A DNA stretch of 59,599 nt from Acetatifactor sp. (GTDB lineage: Bacteria; Bacillota; Clostridia; Lachnospirales; Lachnospiraceae): assembly GCA_022511425.1 (NCBI GenBank), contig JAFLRO010000007.1, positions 1 through 59,599 on the forward strand. Reading direction: 5' to 3'. A program made the translations under genes and the position numbers. The notes below the pieces were generated by a model. The model did not search any database, was not told where the DNA came from, and saw only the letters and a list, made by a program, of their open reading frames with translations. Shown here piece by piece: positions 1-8,676 of this stretch. How positions within the stretch are numbered: position 1 is the first letter of the stretch; the number at the start of each line of letters is the position of its first letter.

Positions 1-5
1 TCCAC

Positions 6-55
6 AAAAAATACCTCCAAACATATACTGATATAAGTATATATATGAAGGTATT
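6..55 (-). terminator. Rho-independent terminator of the pyr operon
   Basis: On the minus strand the arm AATACCTTCA pairs with TGGAGGTATT and is followed by a run of Ts. The interior is a second AT-rich hairpin. It lies about 70 bases past the pyrD stop codon and plausibly ends the pyrC-pyrK-pyrD transcript. Confidence 0.7.
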
Positions 56-122
56 CTGAAATTTATGTTACTATAGCTATTTATGGTCCATTATATGAAT
101 TACCCAAAAGCGCCATAATAGT

Positions 123-1031
123 CTATGCTTCCACGGCTCCGATCAAATCGCTCAGATTCTCAATATTGTAACACTTCATATAGTGTTCAATGCCATCTAT
201 CACCTTCTCTGTAGTGCAGGGATCCACAAAATTCATAGCGCCCACACTGATTGCACTGGCTCCTGCTAACAGGAACTCAATGGCATCCTCCCCAGTGGCG
301 ATACCACCCATGCCGATTATGGGAATCTTTACCGCCTGGGCTGTCTGATAGACCATACGCACTGCCACAGGCTTAATGGCTGGACCGCTTAAGCCCCCAG
401 TTTTATTTGCCAGTACAAATCTGCGCCTGTGAATATCGATCTTCATACCCGTGATGGTATTGATCAGGGACAGTGCATCCGCTCCTGCCGCCTCCGCTGC
501 CCTCGCCATCTCCGTGATGTCGGTGACATTCGGGCTCAGCTTCATAATGATGGGCTGCTTTGCGTGACGCTTTACCTCCTGTGTAATGTCAAACAAAGCA
601 TCCGCCTTCTGGCCGAAGGCAATGGCTCCCTCCTTTACGTTGGGGCAGGATACGTTGATTTCCAGCATGGCTACAGCGGGCTCCTCCCCCAGTCGCTCCA
701 CCACCTCTACATAGTCCTCCACTGTCTTGCCACAGACATTGACAATTATTTTTGTGTCATACTGCTTCAGGAAGGGGATATCCCTCTCCATAAACACATC
801 AATTCCTGGATTCTGGAGACCGATTGCATTCAACATGCCCCCTTGCACCTCCGTCACTCTGGGGGTCGGATTCCCGGGCCAGGGTATATTTGCCACCCCC
901 TTTGTGACCACGGCTCCCAATTTATTTAAATCAACATATTCAGAATACTCCATGCCAGAACCAAAAGTTCCTGATGCGGTCATAACCGGGTTTTTGAAAG
1001 TTACGCCCGCGATTGTTGTCTGAGTGTTCAT
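123..1031 (-). CDS. pyrD: Dihydroorotate dehydrogenase B (NAD+), catalytic subunit
   Basis: This cytosolic FMN enzyme oxidises dihydroorotate to orotate in pyrimidine synthesis. The 302-residue length fits class 1B enzymes. Cys129 in NVSCPN is at the position of the catalytic base of class 1 enzymes (Cys rather than Ser). The phosphate-binding region GMGGIATGED lies near residue 242. It is the last gene of pyrC-pyrK-pyrD and directly follows the electron-transfer subunit pyrK, the usual partner of type 1B enzymes. A good ribosome binding site (AGAGGA) precedes the ATG. Nothing looks truncated. Confidence 0.97.
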   Translation of the reverse strand: MNTQTTIAGVTFKNPVMTASGTFGSGMEYSEYVDLNKLGAVVTKGVANIPWPGNPTPRVTEVQGGMLNAIGLQNPGIDVFMERDIPFLKQYDTKIIVNVCGKTVEDYVEVVERLGEEPAVAMLEINVSCPNVKEGAIAFGQKADALFDITQEVKRHAKQPIIMKLSPNVTDITEMARAAEAAGADALSLINTITGMKIDIHRRRFVLANKTGGLSGPAIKPVAVRMVYQTAQAVKIPIIGMGGIATGEDAIEFLLAGASAISVGAMNFVDPCTTEKVIDGIEHYMKCYNIENLSDLIGAVEA

Positions 1032-1088
1032 AATCCTCTTTTCTGCTGCCCTCCGGTGGACTTATGTTAGCCGGGGCAGACTGTTGTA

Positions 1089-1877
1089 TTAAATTTCTAC
1101 TTCACGAGCTTCAAAAATCGGTCCGTCAGTGCAGATACGGGCATTATTCACATTTGTATGATGATGTACATCCTTCGTCTTTACCACACAGCCCAGGCAG
1201 GCTCCCACACCGCAGGCCATATGTTCCTCCAGCGAGATGTAAGCAGGTATTTCCTTCTCCTCAGCATAAGCTTTGACCGCTCTAAGCATGGGCATCGGAC
1301 CGCAGGCATAGATTACATCCGCCTCCAAATTGTTCTCCCGGATGGCATCCATTACATTGCCCTTTGTACCGCAGCTGCCATCATCTGTAGCCACATACAC
1401 TTTACCGTACTGCTCCAGATCCTTCTGTAAAAAGCCGGAAAGGCTGCAGTTCTGATATCCCAGAACGATCCGCTTATCAGCCTTCAAACGTTTTGCCAGT
1501 TCTACCAAAGGAGGAATGCCGACGCCCCCGCCTATGAGGAGCGCTTTTTTTCCTTCACCCTCTTTCAATGGAAAACCGTTTCCCAAAGGTCCCAGTATGG
1601 TAAGATACCCCAGACCGTCATTCGGCTTGCGGAGAGACATCTCATGTGTTCCTTCACCCACTCTTCGGTAAACGATGCGAAGAGCCGTCTTGTCCGGATT
1701 CACCTCACAGATACTGATAGGCCGCGGGAGTAGCAGGCTGCTATTTTTAAGATAAACAGTGATAAACTGACCGGGATTTATCTCCTCCAACTTTTGAGTG
1801 GGTTGAATCCACATATCAAAAATGGCAGGGGCTATTTCCCGATTGATGATCACTTCGGCTGAAATTCGCTTTTTCAT
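1089..1877 (-). CDS. pyrK: Dihydroorotate dehydrogenase B, electron transfer subunit
   Basis: This FAD and [2Fe-2S] protein passes electrons from PyrD-bound FMN to NAD+. The FAD-binding motif RPISI is at residues 51-55 and the glycine-rich nucleotide-binding loop GGGVGIPP at 115-122. The iron-sulfur ligands are Cys221, Cys226, Cys229 and Cys248, in the CxxxxCxxC...C pattern typical of PyrK. The gene sits between pyrC and pyrD with short gaps (15 and 57 bases), so co-transcription is likely. The ATG has a GGAAGG ribosome binding site. A short histidine run (residues 237-239) between the third and fourth cysteines is a mild oddity. Confidence 0.96.
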   Translation of the reverse strand: MKKRISAEVIINREIAPAIFDMWIQPTQKLEEINPGQFITVYLKNSSLLLPRPISICEVNPDKTALRIVYRRVGEGTHEMSLRKPNDGLGYLTILGPLGNGFPLKEGEGKKALLIGGGVGIPPLVELAKRLKADKRIVLGYQNCSLSGFLQKDLEQYGKVYVATDDGSCGTKGNVMDAIRENNLEADVIYACGPMPMLRAVKAYAEEKEIPAYISLEEHMACGVGACLGCVVKTKDVHHHTNVNNARICTDGPIFEAREVEI

Positions 1878-1892
1878 GACTGTAATCCTTCC

Positions 1893-3164
1893 TTATTCTG
1901 AAACGTAAACCTCGGTTCCTGAGGTAATTGTCCTCACCACTTTTCCTTTCAGCTCCCAGCCGGTGAAAGGGCAGTTTGCCGCCTTGGAGACATAGTCCCC
2001 AGGAATCACACGGGCATATGTGTCAATGAGAATCAGATCCGCCGGACCGCCCTCCTCAAGATACCCCGCATCCAAATGATACAATGCCGCCGGGTTCGTG
2101 CTCATGAGGCGTAGCAGTTGGCACATAGTCAGATACCCCTTGTCCACCAGCTCCGTAATCCCCAATGCCAGCGCCGTCTCCAGGCCAATAATACCGCTAG
2201 GTGCCTGAGTGATAGGTTTCGCCTTCTCTTCCTCGGTATGAGGTGCGTGGTCCGTTGCAATCATATCGATGGTACCGTCCACCAGGCCCCTGATAATCTC
2301 CATCCGATCCTCCTCCGTACGCAGAGGCGGATTCATTTTCGCAAGAGTGCCGTACTCCTCCACAGCGTTTTCCGTCAGAGAAAAGTGATGCGGCGTGGCC
2401 TCAGCATGGATGTTGGTACCCTTTTCTTTTGCTCGGCGAACCAGTTCCACACTCTCCGCTGCACTGATATGCTGAATATTGATGCTTGCCCCGGTCTCCA
2501 GAGCAAGTTTCAGATCCCGCTCCACCAAGGTAATCTCCGCCTCCCTGGGAGAACCGTTGATACCCAGTTTCTCACTGACTGCCCCATGATTTATGCCATT
2601 TTCCGAAATCAGCCCCGGATCCTCCTCGTGGAAGCTGATGGGCAGATCCAGTGCCGCTGCTTCCTCCATGGCCTTCCGTACGATCGCTGCATCCAGGAGA
2701 GGAATTCCGTCGTCGGTAAAACCCGCTGCACCTGCTGCCGCCAGCGTCTTCATATGTGTCAGTTTCTTTCCCTGCATTCCTACTGTCACGTTGGCGCAGG
2801 TATACACATGAATCCCCGTCTCCCTTCCACGGTTCAGCACATATTCCAGAGTCTCTTCATTATCTATCGGAGGCTTTGTGTTTGCCATCAGTACCACCGA
2901 AGTGAATCCGCCCTTTGCTGCAGCTGCAGCGCCGGTAGTAATGTCTTCCTTCTGGGTAAAGCCGGGTTCCCTGAAATGCACATGCACATCCACCAGACCT
3001 GGAGCAACCAGTAGGCCTTCCGCGTTAATTATCTTACAGCGCTCGCTGGATGGTTCAAGGTTCTTCCCTATTTTCAGGATCCGGTCTTTTTCTGTTAGAA
3101 TATCATATTTTCCATCCCTACCGGACTTAGGATCGATCATATAGCCATTTTTGATCAGCAGCAT
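1893..3164 (-). CDS. pyrC: Dihydroorotase
   Basis: This zinc amidohydrolase closes carbamoyl-aspartate to dihydroorotate. The metal-binding HVH is at residues 61-63 (DVHVHFREP), and the late Asp motif ATDHAPHT is near residue 305. Its 423 residues fit the class I (Bacillus/Aquifex type) dihydroorotases. It is the first gene of the three-gene pyr operon, with a strong ribosome binding site (GGGGAGG) seven bases before the ATG. The space upstream is short and holds no recognisable PyrR-binding leader; regulation is therefore not evident from the sequence. Confidence 0.96.
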   Translation of the reverse strand: MLLIKNGYMIDPKSGRDGKYDILTEKDRILKIGKNLEPSSERCKIINAEGLLVAPGLVDVHVHFREPGFTQKEDITTGAAAAAKGGFTSVVLMANTKPPIDNEETLEYVLNRGRETGIHVYTCANVTVGMQGKKLTHMKTLAAAGAAGFTDDGIPLLDAAIVRKAMEEAAALDLPISFHEEDPGLISENGINHGAVSEKLGINGSPREAEITLVERDLKLALETGASINIQHISAAESVELVRRAKEKGTNIHAEATPHHFSLTENAVEEYGTLAKMNPPLRTEEDRMEIIRGLVDGTIDMIATDHAPHTEEEKAKPITQAPSGIIGLETALALGITELVDKGYLTMCQLLRLMSTNPAALYHLDAGYLEEGGPADLILIDTYARVIPGDYVSKAANCPFTGWELKGKVVRTITSGTEVYVSE

Positions 3165-3210
3165 AGGCGCCTCCCCGATGTATTATCTTATTCAGTGTAA
3201 CATGGATTGG

Positions 3211-3242
3211 AAAAAAAGAAAAGAGCCGCCTGATGGCAGCTC
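3211..3242 (-). terminator. Rho-independent terminator between the lipoprotein gene and pyrC
   Basis: On the minus strand GAGCTGCC, a four-base loop and GGCGGCTC form a stem followed by TTTTCTTTTTTT. A weaker hairpin (GCGCCA/TGGCGC) lies just before it, at about 3267-3294. Together they probably end the transcript of the upstream lipoprotein gene and insulate pyrC. Confidence 0.8.
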
Positions 3243-3304
3243 CTCCAATTATAACAGTTAATCCGCGCCATTTGCAAAATGTGCCGTTGGCGCTTTTTGT
3301 GGAC

Positions 3305-3739
3305 TCACTCAAATAAAACAGTCTGATCCAGATATTCCGTTTTCAGCACAATATAGGGATAGGACGGTGTTTTGTTTCCCTTCTCCGATACATCAGGTCC
3401 CAGCAGGCTGGTGTTGGCACATATGTTGCTCTCCGTAAGGTAAAGTTCGTTGACCGCAATGCTGTAACCACCTGTTTCCTGCTCTCCGTAGCCCACGCAT
3501 ATGTACAAATATTCATTATCGCTGTAAGTAATCTGGAAGGGTGTACTCTTTTTTTCCTCAATAATTGTCAGCAGCTCTTCCGGTACTTTCTCCTCACTGA
3601 GTACAGTAAAATCAAGGTCACGCAGCTTGATGGTCTCTTCGCTCAGAAAATCGCAGCTGGCAAGGAGCAGGGTGCAGACCACCAGCGCTGCGCACATTAT
3701 AATTCTTTCTGTATGATTTCGTTTTTCTGGATTTTTCAA
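3305..3739 (-). CDS. Putative lipoprotein with PrcB_C-like domain
   Basis: The N-terminus has a basic stretch, a hydrophobic core and a lipobox (LLASC), so the product should be a membrane-anchored lipoprotein. The second half, with GGYSIAVNEL and a C-terminal PSYPYIVLKTEYL, resembles the PrcB C-terminal domain found in many Firmicute lipoproteins. Its biochemical role is unknown. No ATG fits the start. I chose the TTG at 3739, which has GGGG upstream; a TTG at 3754 or an internal ATG at residue 15 are alternatives. It is transcribed towards pyrC but separated from it by a strong terminator, so it is probably not part of that operon. Confidence 0.65.
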   Translation of the reverse strand: MKNPEKRNHTERIIMCAALVVCTLLLASCDFLSEETIKLRDLDFTVLSEEKVPEELLTIIEEKKSTPFQITYSDNEYLYICVGYGEQETGGYSIAVNELYLTESNICANTSLLGPDVSEKGNKTPSYPYIVLKTEYLDQTVLFE

Positions 3740-3945
3740 TGTTTCCCCGCACAATCCTTTATTCTTTTGCTTTATTCTATGTACACGAAAAATTTTTTAT
3801 GATAAGATTGTTATAAGACTCTATTTGATCCTCGAGGCATTCACCAGATATGTGCTAAGCAATCCTACTTGCATTTCGAACCCATACCAAGGAGCTGAAA
3901 GCTCCTGCTCATTGCCCGCAGGAAAAAAAGATTGGGAGAATCCGT

Positions 3946-4701
3946 ATGTTTCGTTTCATTGTCATCGTCATTTTTCTTATCCTGTACTTAGTTCTGTCCA
4001 TCCCTGTTCTCTTTGTGGAATGGATTATCGGAAAGTTCAACCCCGGATTAAAGGATAGAAGTTCAAAGGCACTTGTAGGCTGGGGATTTCGCTGCATTAT
4101 ACGGTTGGCAGGCACAGATCTGGTTGTCCGGGGTCTGGAGAATATTCCTCAGGACACTGCTGTTCTTTACGTGGGTAATCATCGCAGCTATTTTGACATT
4201 GTTCTCACCTTATCTGCATTTCCCCGGGTAACAGGCTATGTGGCAAAACTGGAGATGCGCAAATGGCCGCTGCTGAACCTATGGATGAAGAATATCCACT
4301 GTCTGTTCCTTGATAGGGATAATATTAAAGAAGGGTTAAAGACAATTCTGAAGGGAGCAGAGGAAGTAAAAAACGGAATCTCCCTGTGCATTTTTCCGGA
4401 GGGTACCCGCAATAAGGTAAATGACTCTTTCCTGCCTTTCCACGACGGCAGCTTCAAGATTGCTGAAAAGGGCGGCGTACCGGTGATTCCCATGGTCATT
4501 ATTAACTCAGCCGGGGTGTTTGAGGATCACTTTCCAAAGGTGCGGAAGGCCAAAGTAGTCATCGAATTCCAGCCGCCAATTTACATCGACCGGCTGGAAA
4601 AGGATATAAGGAAAAATCTGGGCAACTATACAAGCAGCATTATCTCGGAACGCTATTTTCAGTTGAAAGAGGAATTTTATCCGCCCTCGCTTTCCCGTTA
4701 A
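3946..4701 (+). CDS. plsC: 1-acyl-sn-glycerol-3-phosphate acyltransferase family protein
   Basis: The product should acylate lysophosphatidate to phosphatidate in membrane phospholipid synthesis. The acyltransferase motif NHRSYFD (NHx4D) is at residues 78-84 and FPEGTR at 150-155. A hydrophobic N-terminal helix (about residues 4-27) anchors it in the membrane. The 251 residues match PlsC family size. The ATG follows a purine-rich stretch (GGGAGA). It stands alone on the plus strand between oppositely oriented genes. The exact acyl or acceptor specificity cannot be read from sequence. Confidence 0.88.
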   Translation: MFRFIVIVIFLILYLVLSIPVLFVEWIIGKFNPGLKDRSSKALVGWGFRCIIRLAGTDLVVRGLENIPQDTAVLYVGNHRSYFDIVLTLSAFPRVTGYVAKLEMRKWPLLNLWMKNIHCLFLDRDNIKEGLKTILKGAEEVKNGISLCIFPEGTRNKVNDSFLPFHDGSFKIAEKGGVPVIPMVIINSAGVFEDHFPKVRKAKVVIEFQPPIYIDRLEKDIRKNLGNYTSSIISERYFQLKEEFYPPSLSR

Positions 4702-4798
4702 AATCCTTTTCCATCCTCCAGATACAGAAACTGCGGGCAGATTAACATTCCATTGTGGATTTCATAAAAAATATAAAGCTTACACCAGTCCAAACTCT

Positions 4799-5227
4799 TT
4801 ATACAGCTGGCTTCGGTATTTCCTGCTGTATTCCTTTCTGTATTCCTTTCTGTATTCCTTTCTGTATTCCTCTGTTTCCATACTTATCAAGCAATTCGCA
4901 CATCGAAATATTACCCTCCTTTTCTTTCTCTGACAAAGTATCTCGAATCTTCAGGTACCTCTTGTCACCAGTCAGAGCCTTCATCATCAACAATAATGCT
5001 TCCGGATGAACATGTATATGACCGCTTCTCATCTCATACATTGCTGCATCACCAAATTGATTGGCCAACTTTCCTCTTTCCACATGGTAGAAACTCTCTG
5101 TTGGCGCGGGCAACAAATCCTCTGCATGCACTGTATTTCTTCCGGCATATGTCAGAACATTTAAGGTGTCTGCAAATATATCCCGATGCAAAAGAAAGTT
5201 TTTTGCTGTCAAATCCTTTTGACCCAT
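4799..5227 (-). pseudogene. Internally deleted Rpn-family (PD-(D/E)XK nuclease/transposase-like) gene remnant
   Basis: The first 45 or so residues (MGQKDLTAKNF... with YAGRNTVHAEDLLPA) resemble the N-terminus of Rpn/PDDEXK-type proteins common in Lachnospiraceae. The text then jumps straight to the family's C-terminal part (KRYLKIRDTL...MCELLDKYG followed by GIQK repeats). The central nuclease domain, normally around 200 residues, is missing. After the GIQK repeats the frame ends quickly, while a neighbouring frame continues with YRSQLYKEFGLV, suggesting a slip in the 12-bp repeat. The ribosome binding site (AGGAGG) is intact, so a short 142-residue protein may still be made. I judge it a decayed gene. 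Confidence 0.6.
4826..4873. repeat. 12-bp tandem repeat, about four copies
   Basis: The unit CTGTATTCCTTT occurs three times in full and once in part. It encodes the GIQK repeats at the end of the Rpn remnant. Copy-number change keeps the frame, because 12 is divisible by three, but slippage of other lengths would shift it. Confidence 0.9.
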
Positions 5228-5269
5228 ATGACCTCCTGTATAAAATCCGCAGGAAAGTCCATGAGTATC

Positions 5270-5324
5270 ACTTATTCCCTGCTATTGTAAATTGTGTGGT
5301 TGGATAATTAAGCAAGGAATAAGT
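5270..5324. repeat. 14-bp inverted repeat with 27-base spacer in a gene-free stretch
   Basis: ACTTATTCCCTGCT and AGCAAGGAATAAGT are inverted copies with one mismatch, in the AT-rich 333-base gap (5228-5560) upstream of the Rpn remnant. They could be an operator, a hairpin, or a scar of an inserted element. Apart from this and the candidate promoter at 5478-5506, I see no gene or RNA in the gap. Confidence 0.5.
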
Positions 5325-5477
5325 CGTAAAATAGCAGATAGAGTGACGATACTTTTAGAAAATATAATTCTTTGCTTACGCATAATATGTCAGAATTAAA
5401 CTTATATGTCAATTAAAATATAATCGGTAGGGTTATATTTTCAGCATACTAATACAACCTTATTCTTATAAAATCAA

Positions 5478-5506
5478 TTGCCATATATTGAATCCTGTGT
5501 TAACAT
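5478..5506 (+). promoter_or_regulatory. Candidate promoter for the methyltransferase gene
   Basis: TTGCCA and TAACAT are separated by 17 bases, a fair match to a vegetative sigma-A promoter. It lies about 55 bases before the start codon, which has a strong AGGAGG ribosome binding site. Confidence 0.45.
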
Positions 5507-5560
5507 GAAAGAACATTTCTGCTCAAGGGAACAACCTATATCTAAACAGGAGGGTATGAA

Positions 5561-6319
5561 ATGACGGACTACACTGAGCAAAACAAAAAAGCCTGGGAGT
5601 ACACAGCATATGATTTTTGGCTGAAAGAAGCAGGCCGGCCTGCAGATCTGGCAAGAGAAATCAGACAGGATCCAGTCGGTCATCTGCGGAAATACGCTTC
5701 TTACTTTGAGGCTTATGAGGGTGTGCGCGTTGCTAACATATGCGGCTCTTGTGGGAAGAAGGCGATACCACTTGCAGTTTTGGGAGCAGAGGTAACGGTG
5801 TTTGACATTTCCGAGGACAACAAAAGGTATGCCATGGAAGTGGCTGAAGCTGCGGACATTCATATTCAATATGAAGTCTGCGATGTCCTGGAAATAGACA
5901 GGAGTAGGTACGGCGGCTATTTCGATATTGTCTTTATGGAAGGCGGTATTTTACACTATTTCCATGATATCAATGATTTCATGCAAATAATGAATCTCCT
6001 GTTGAAGCCGGGCGGGAAAATGATATGTAGTGATTTCCATCCCCTTGTAAAGATAAATGATGTTTTAAATCAGGGAATTCCCAAGATGAGTTATTTTTCC
6101 ACAGAAGTTTATGAAGGAGAGGTCGCTCACGCACATTTTTATGAGGAAGAGTTCCGCAGTCAGATTCCTAAGTGCAGTTTAAGGAAATATACACTAAGCG
6201 AGATTATCAACTCTGCCATAGACAATGGATTTTATATTAAAAGATTTGATGAACATCCTGCATGGACGAATCCGGAACTACCCGGAGAGTTCACACTGAT
6301 TGCGAAGAAGAACAGCTAA
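5561..6319 (+). CDS. Class I SAM-dependent methyltransferase
   Basis: The protein has a Rossmann-type methyltransferase core. The SAM-binding strand and loop are near residues 57-66 (VANICGSCGKK, a variant of the usual GxGxG). An acidic residue ends strand 2 (VFDISE), and strand 4 reads FDIVFMEGGILHYF, followed by the LLKPGGKM motif. The substrate is unknown. It starts at an ATG with AGGAGG just upstream and is followed after 35 bases by a membrane protein gene, so the two may be co-transcribed. The 252-residue size is usual for small-molecule methyltransferases. Confidence 0.85.
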   Translation: MTDYTEQNKKAWEYTAYDFWLKEAGRPADLAREIRQDPVGHLRKYASYFEAYEGVRVANICGSCGKKAIPLAVLGAEVTVFDISEDNKRYAMEVAEAADIHIQYEVCDVLEIDRSRYGGYFDIVFMEGGILHYFHDINDFMQIMNLLLKPGGKMICSDFHPLVKINDVLNQGIPKMSYFSTEVYEGEVAHAHFYEEEFRSQIPKCSLRKYTLSEIINSAIDNGFYIKRFDEHPAWTNPELPGEFTLIAKKNS

Positions 6320-6354
6320 AGGTAAGTAGATTCCATGAGTCAGGAGGTACCGGA

Positions 6355-6846
6355 ATGCACTTTGGATTTTCTTATGTGGGGTTGATTTTTCTTGTAATGT
6401 TGATGTCTCCTAATCTCTTATGGACAAAGAATAAGCCGTTGGATTATGACAGATATGTCATAAACGAAAATAAGTTGCTGTTGGTTTTGGAACGAATTGG
6501 TGAAGTGTTTGTAAGTTGTCTGGCATTGATATTTTCAGATTTTAATCCCCATACATTCTCGGCATGGGGTCTGTGGCTTCTGGCTGCCTGTGTTCTTATG
6601 ATTTTGTACGAAGTTTACTGGGTTAGATACTTTCGCAGCAAAAAGACTATGCAGGATTTTTACAGCAGCCTGCTGGGAGTACCCGTGGCTGGAGCCACAC
6701 TTCCGGTGCTGGCATTTCTATTGTTGGGCATATATGGCAGGAATCCCTTATTGATTCTTGCTGTGGTCATATTGGGAATCGGGCACATTGGAATTCATCT
6801 GTGTCACAAGAAGGAGATTGATTCGGAAGCATCAAGCAACAGTTGA
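6355..6846 (+). CDS. Small multi-spanning membrane protein of unknown function
   Basis: The 163-residue product begins with a hydrophobic helix (GFSYVGLIFLVMLM) and has three or four further membrane segments, around residues 50-62, 65-85, 108-125 and 130-147. The C-terminus is charged. I chose the ATG at 6355 because a perfect AGGAGG lies at 6342-6347; the frame stays open further upstream but overlaps the methyltransferase gene. Such proteins occur widely in Clostridia without an assigned function. Its tight spacing to the methyltransferase suggests a shared transcript. Confidence 0.75.
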   Translation: MHFGFSYVGLIFLVMLMSPNLLWTKNKPLDYDRYVINENKLLLVLERIGEVFVSCLALIFSDFNPHTFSAWGLWLLAACVLMILYEVYWVRYFRSKKTMQDFYSSLLGVPVAGATLPVLAFLLLGIYGRNPLLILAVVILGIGHIGIHLCHKKEIDSEASSNS

Positions 6847-6884
6847 GTATACAAACAGTGATGCCCCATACACCGTTTTGATAC

Positions 6885-7784
6885 TCAAAGCGGCAATTCT
6901 ACGGTCACTGCGAACCGCTCCCCTTCATATTCTCCGGAGATTTCTCCGCCCAGCATTTGTGTGAACTGCTTTACAATGGCAAGTCCCAGCCCGGTGCTGC
7001 CTTTGGTCCGAGAGATATCCGTGGTGTAAAATTCATCAAATATACGATCCATATCAAGCGGGTCAAGAACAGAATCTGACAGTGCATTTTCGAATCGGAT
7101 TCCTACGGAATCGGTTCGGGTCAAAGTAATGGAAATATCCCCCATACCATGTTTCAGTCCATTCCCGATCAGATTGTCAAAAATTCTAAGAAGCATGCTT
7201 CGATTGGAGCGGATGGCAAGTCTTGAATTGTCATGGTCAAAGAAAATCCTACGACCCTGGCTGCAATAATCGTCGTAGTAATGTGCCATGGCTTCCTCCA
7301 GTATGGATATAAGGTTTAGCTCCTCCATCTCCGGCTGCCTGTCGCTGGAAAGAATCCTGGAAAATTCAAAGAAGGAATTGATCAATTCCTCAAGACGGAA
7401 CAGCTTTTTGTCGATAATCTCTATTTCCTGTTCTAACTCCTCCCGGGACAGTTGTGAACTGCGGATAATGCCCATATAACCCATGGCGGAGGTAAGGGGT
7501 GTGCGCAGGTCATGGGAAATATTGGTGAGCATCTGCTCAAGGGCATGACTTTTTTTCCGGTACTGGATTTGGACTGCCCGGGCTTCTCTCAATATGGCAT
7601 TTATCTCATGGATCAACTCATTGCAGGCCCTGTCTCCACTCTGGGTATGCACCAGCAGGTTGGTGTCCTGAGTCTTGATTTCTCGCAGCTGTTCCGACAT
7701 GCTTTTAATCTCGCGTCTTTGCAGCAACAGGAGGAACAACAGAATTCCCGCTGCCACAATAATCAATAACAATGCCAACAACAT
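6885..7784 (-). CDS. Sensor histidine kinase of an ABC-transporter-linked two-component system
   Basis: A single membrane helix (residues 2-21) is followed by a linker, a dimerisation domain with phospho-acceptor His91 (SHDLRTPLT), an N-box around residues 203-209 and the ATP-lid motif STGLGLAIV near 264-272. There is no extracellular sensor domain, so stimulus detection probably depends on the adjacent transporter, as in bacitracin- or lantibiotic-response systems. It is the last gene of the set response regulator, ATPase, permease, kinase, with a 22-base gap and a strong ribosome binding site (AGGAGG). The inducing compound is not known. Confidence 0.9.
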   Translation of the reverse strand: MLLALLLIIVAAGILLFLLLLQRREIKSMSEQLREIKTQDTNLLVHTQSGDRACNELIHEINAILREARAVQIQYRKKSHALEQMLTNISHDLRTPLTSAMGYMGIIRSSQLSREELEQEIEIIDKKLFRLEELINSFFEFSRILSSDRQPEMEELNLISILEEAMAHYYDDYCSQGRRIFFDHDNSRLAIRSNRSMLLRIFDNLIGNGLKHGMGDISITLTRTDSVGIRFENALSDSVLDPLDMDRIFDEFYTTDISRTKGSTGLGLAIVKQFTQMLGGEISGEYEGERFAVTVELPL

Positions 7785-7806
7785 TCCGCCGTTCCTCCTA
7801 TATTTC

Positions 7807-8643
7807 TTATTTGATTTCCGCCTTTTTAAAGAAGCTCCACCCCAAAAGAAGCGCTATTATAATTATGGCTGCGCAGACCAGATAGCTTTTGGTAATATAA
7901 TCGCCGGAAGGATTATAGGCGAGTCTGGCCAACATATTCGACAACTCAAAATCATAAACACTTTCCGGTATTTTGAAGAAAAAGGACAAAAGGCTCAGCA
8001 GCAACTGTATCACCAACATAAAAGAGATTGTTGCCGTGTTAAAGGCAGCAGGTCTTTTTAGAACAAAGCCAAATCCGATAAGGATGCTGGTGAGCGCCAG
8101 TACGGGTGGCAGCTGCAGCAGAGTGATTCGGGTGATGGTGCCAATGCTTAATGCCAGATTGGTGCCGTTAAAAATTATGTTTGCAAAGTACATGATATAA
8201 GTGTTCAGAAAGAACAGTACCACACAGCTAAGAACCACACAGGCAAGCTTTGAAAGAAAATACTTTCTCCTGCTGATGGCTGAGGACAGAGTGTTTTTCA
8301 CACTGCCACCTGAGAAATCAGCGGTAATGATCACTGCTCCCACAAAGATGAAAACATAGTAGAGATTGATGTTTTGTGCCAAAATATCCCTGTCAAGCTG
8401 GTAGTTTTTGGATGCCAAAAGATATTTCCTATATTCGTTTATACTCAGCTGGCTGACCTCGTCATAGCTCATATTGTTCAACTCATTTTCAGGTTGTGCC
8501 TCTGTGCTGACCATTAATACAAGACTACCCGCAGAAACGGTATAGATATCGAGTACAATCATCAGAACCATTATTGCAAAGCCGATATAAATCCCCATTC
8601 CCCTAAAAATTCTATAAAAATCCGCCTTCATCATATTTATCAT
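7807..8643 (-). CDS. ABC transporter permease (ABC-2 type)
   Basis: The 278-residue protein has about six membrane helices: one near residues 16-40, then a long soluble stretch rich in polar residues, then helices around 93-110, 125-155, 165-190, 195-220 and 250-270. This is the layout of BcrB/LanF-partner permeases that export or expel peptide antibiotics. It lies directly after the ATPase gene and before the kinase gene. The ribosome binding site (GGAGGG) is strong. Resistance to a membrane-active peptide is the most likely role, but this is inferred from the arrangement. Confidence 0.85.
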   Translation of the reverse strand: MINMMKADFYRIFRGMGIYIGFAIMVLMIVLDIYTVSAGSLVLMVSTEAQPENELNNMSYDEVSQLSINEYRKYLLASKNYQLDRDILAQNINLYYVFIFVGAVIITADFSGGSVKNTLSSAISRRKYFLSKLACVVLSCVVLFFLNTYIMYFANIIFNGTNLALSIGTITRITLLQLPPVLALTSILIGFGFVLKRPAAFNTATISFMLVIQLLLSLLSFFFKIPESVYDFELSNMLARLAYNPSGDYITKSYLVCAAIIIIALLLGWSFFKKAEIK

Positions 8644-8676
8644 CGTTATCCCTCCTGCCGTCGTGGCATAGCAAAA

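Noticed and set aside
3248..3277. A promoter-like TTGCAA-18-TATAAT on the minus strand upstream of pyrC.
   Set aside because: Its transcript would begin right at the terminator hairpin 3211-3242 and end at once; it more likely arises by chance in the tail of the lipoprotein transcript.
3127..3312. A 61-codon minus-strand frame overlapping the pyrC start.
   Set aside because: It overlaps the terminator and the pyrC start, has no family resemblance and no good ribosome binding site.
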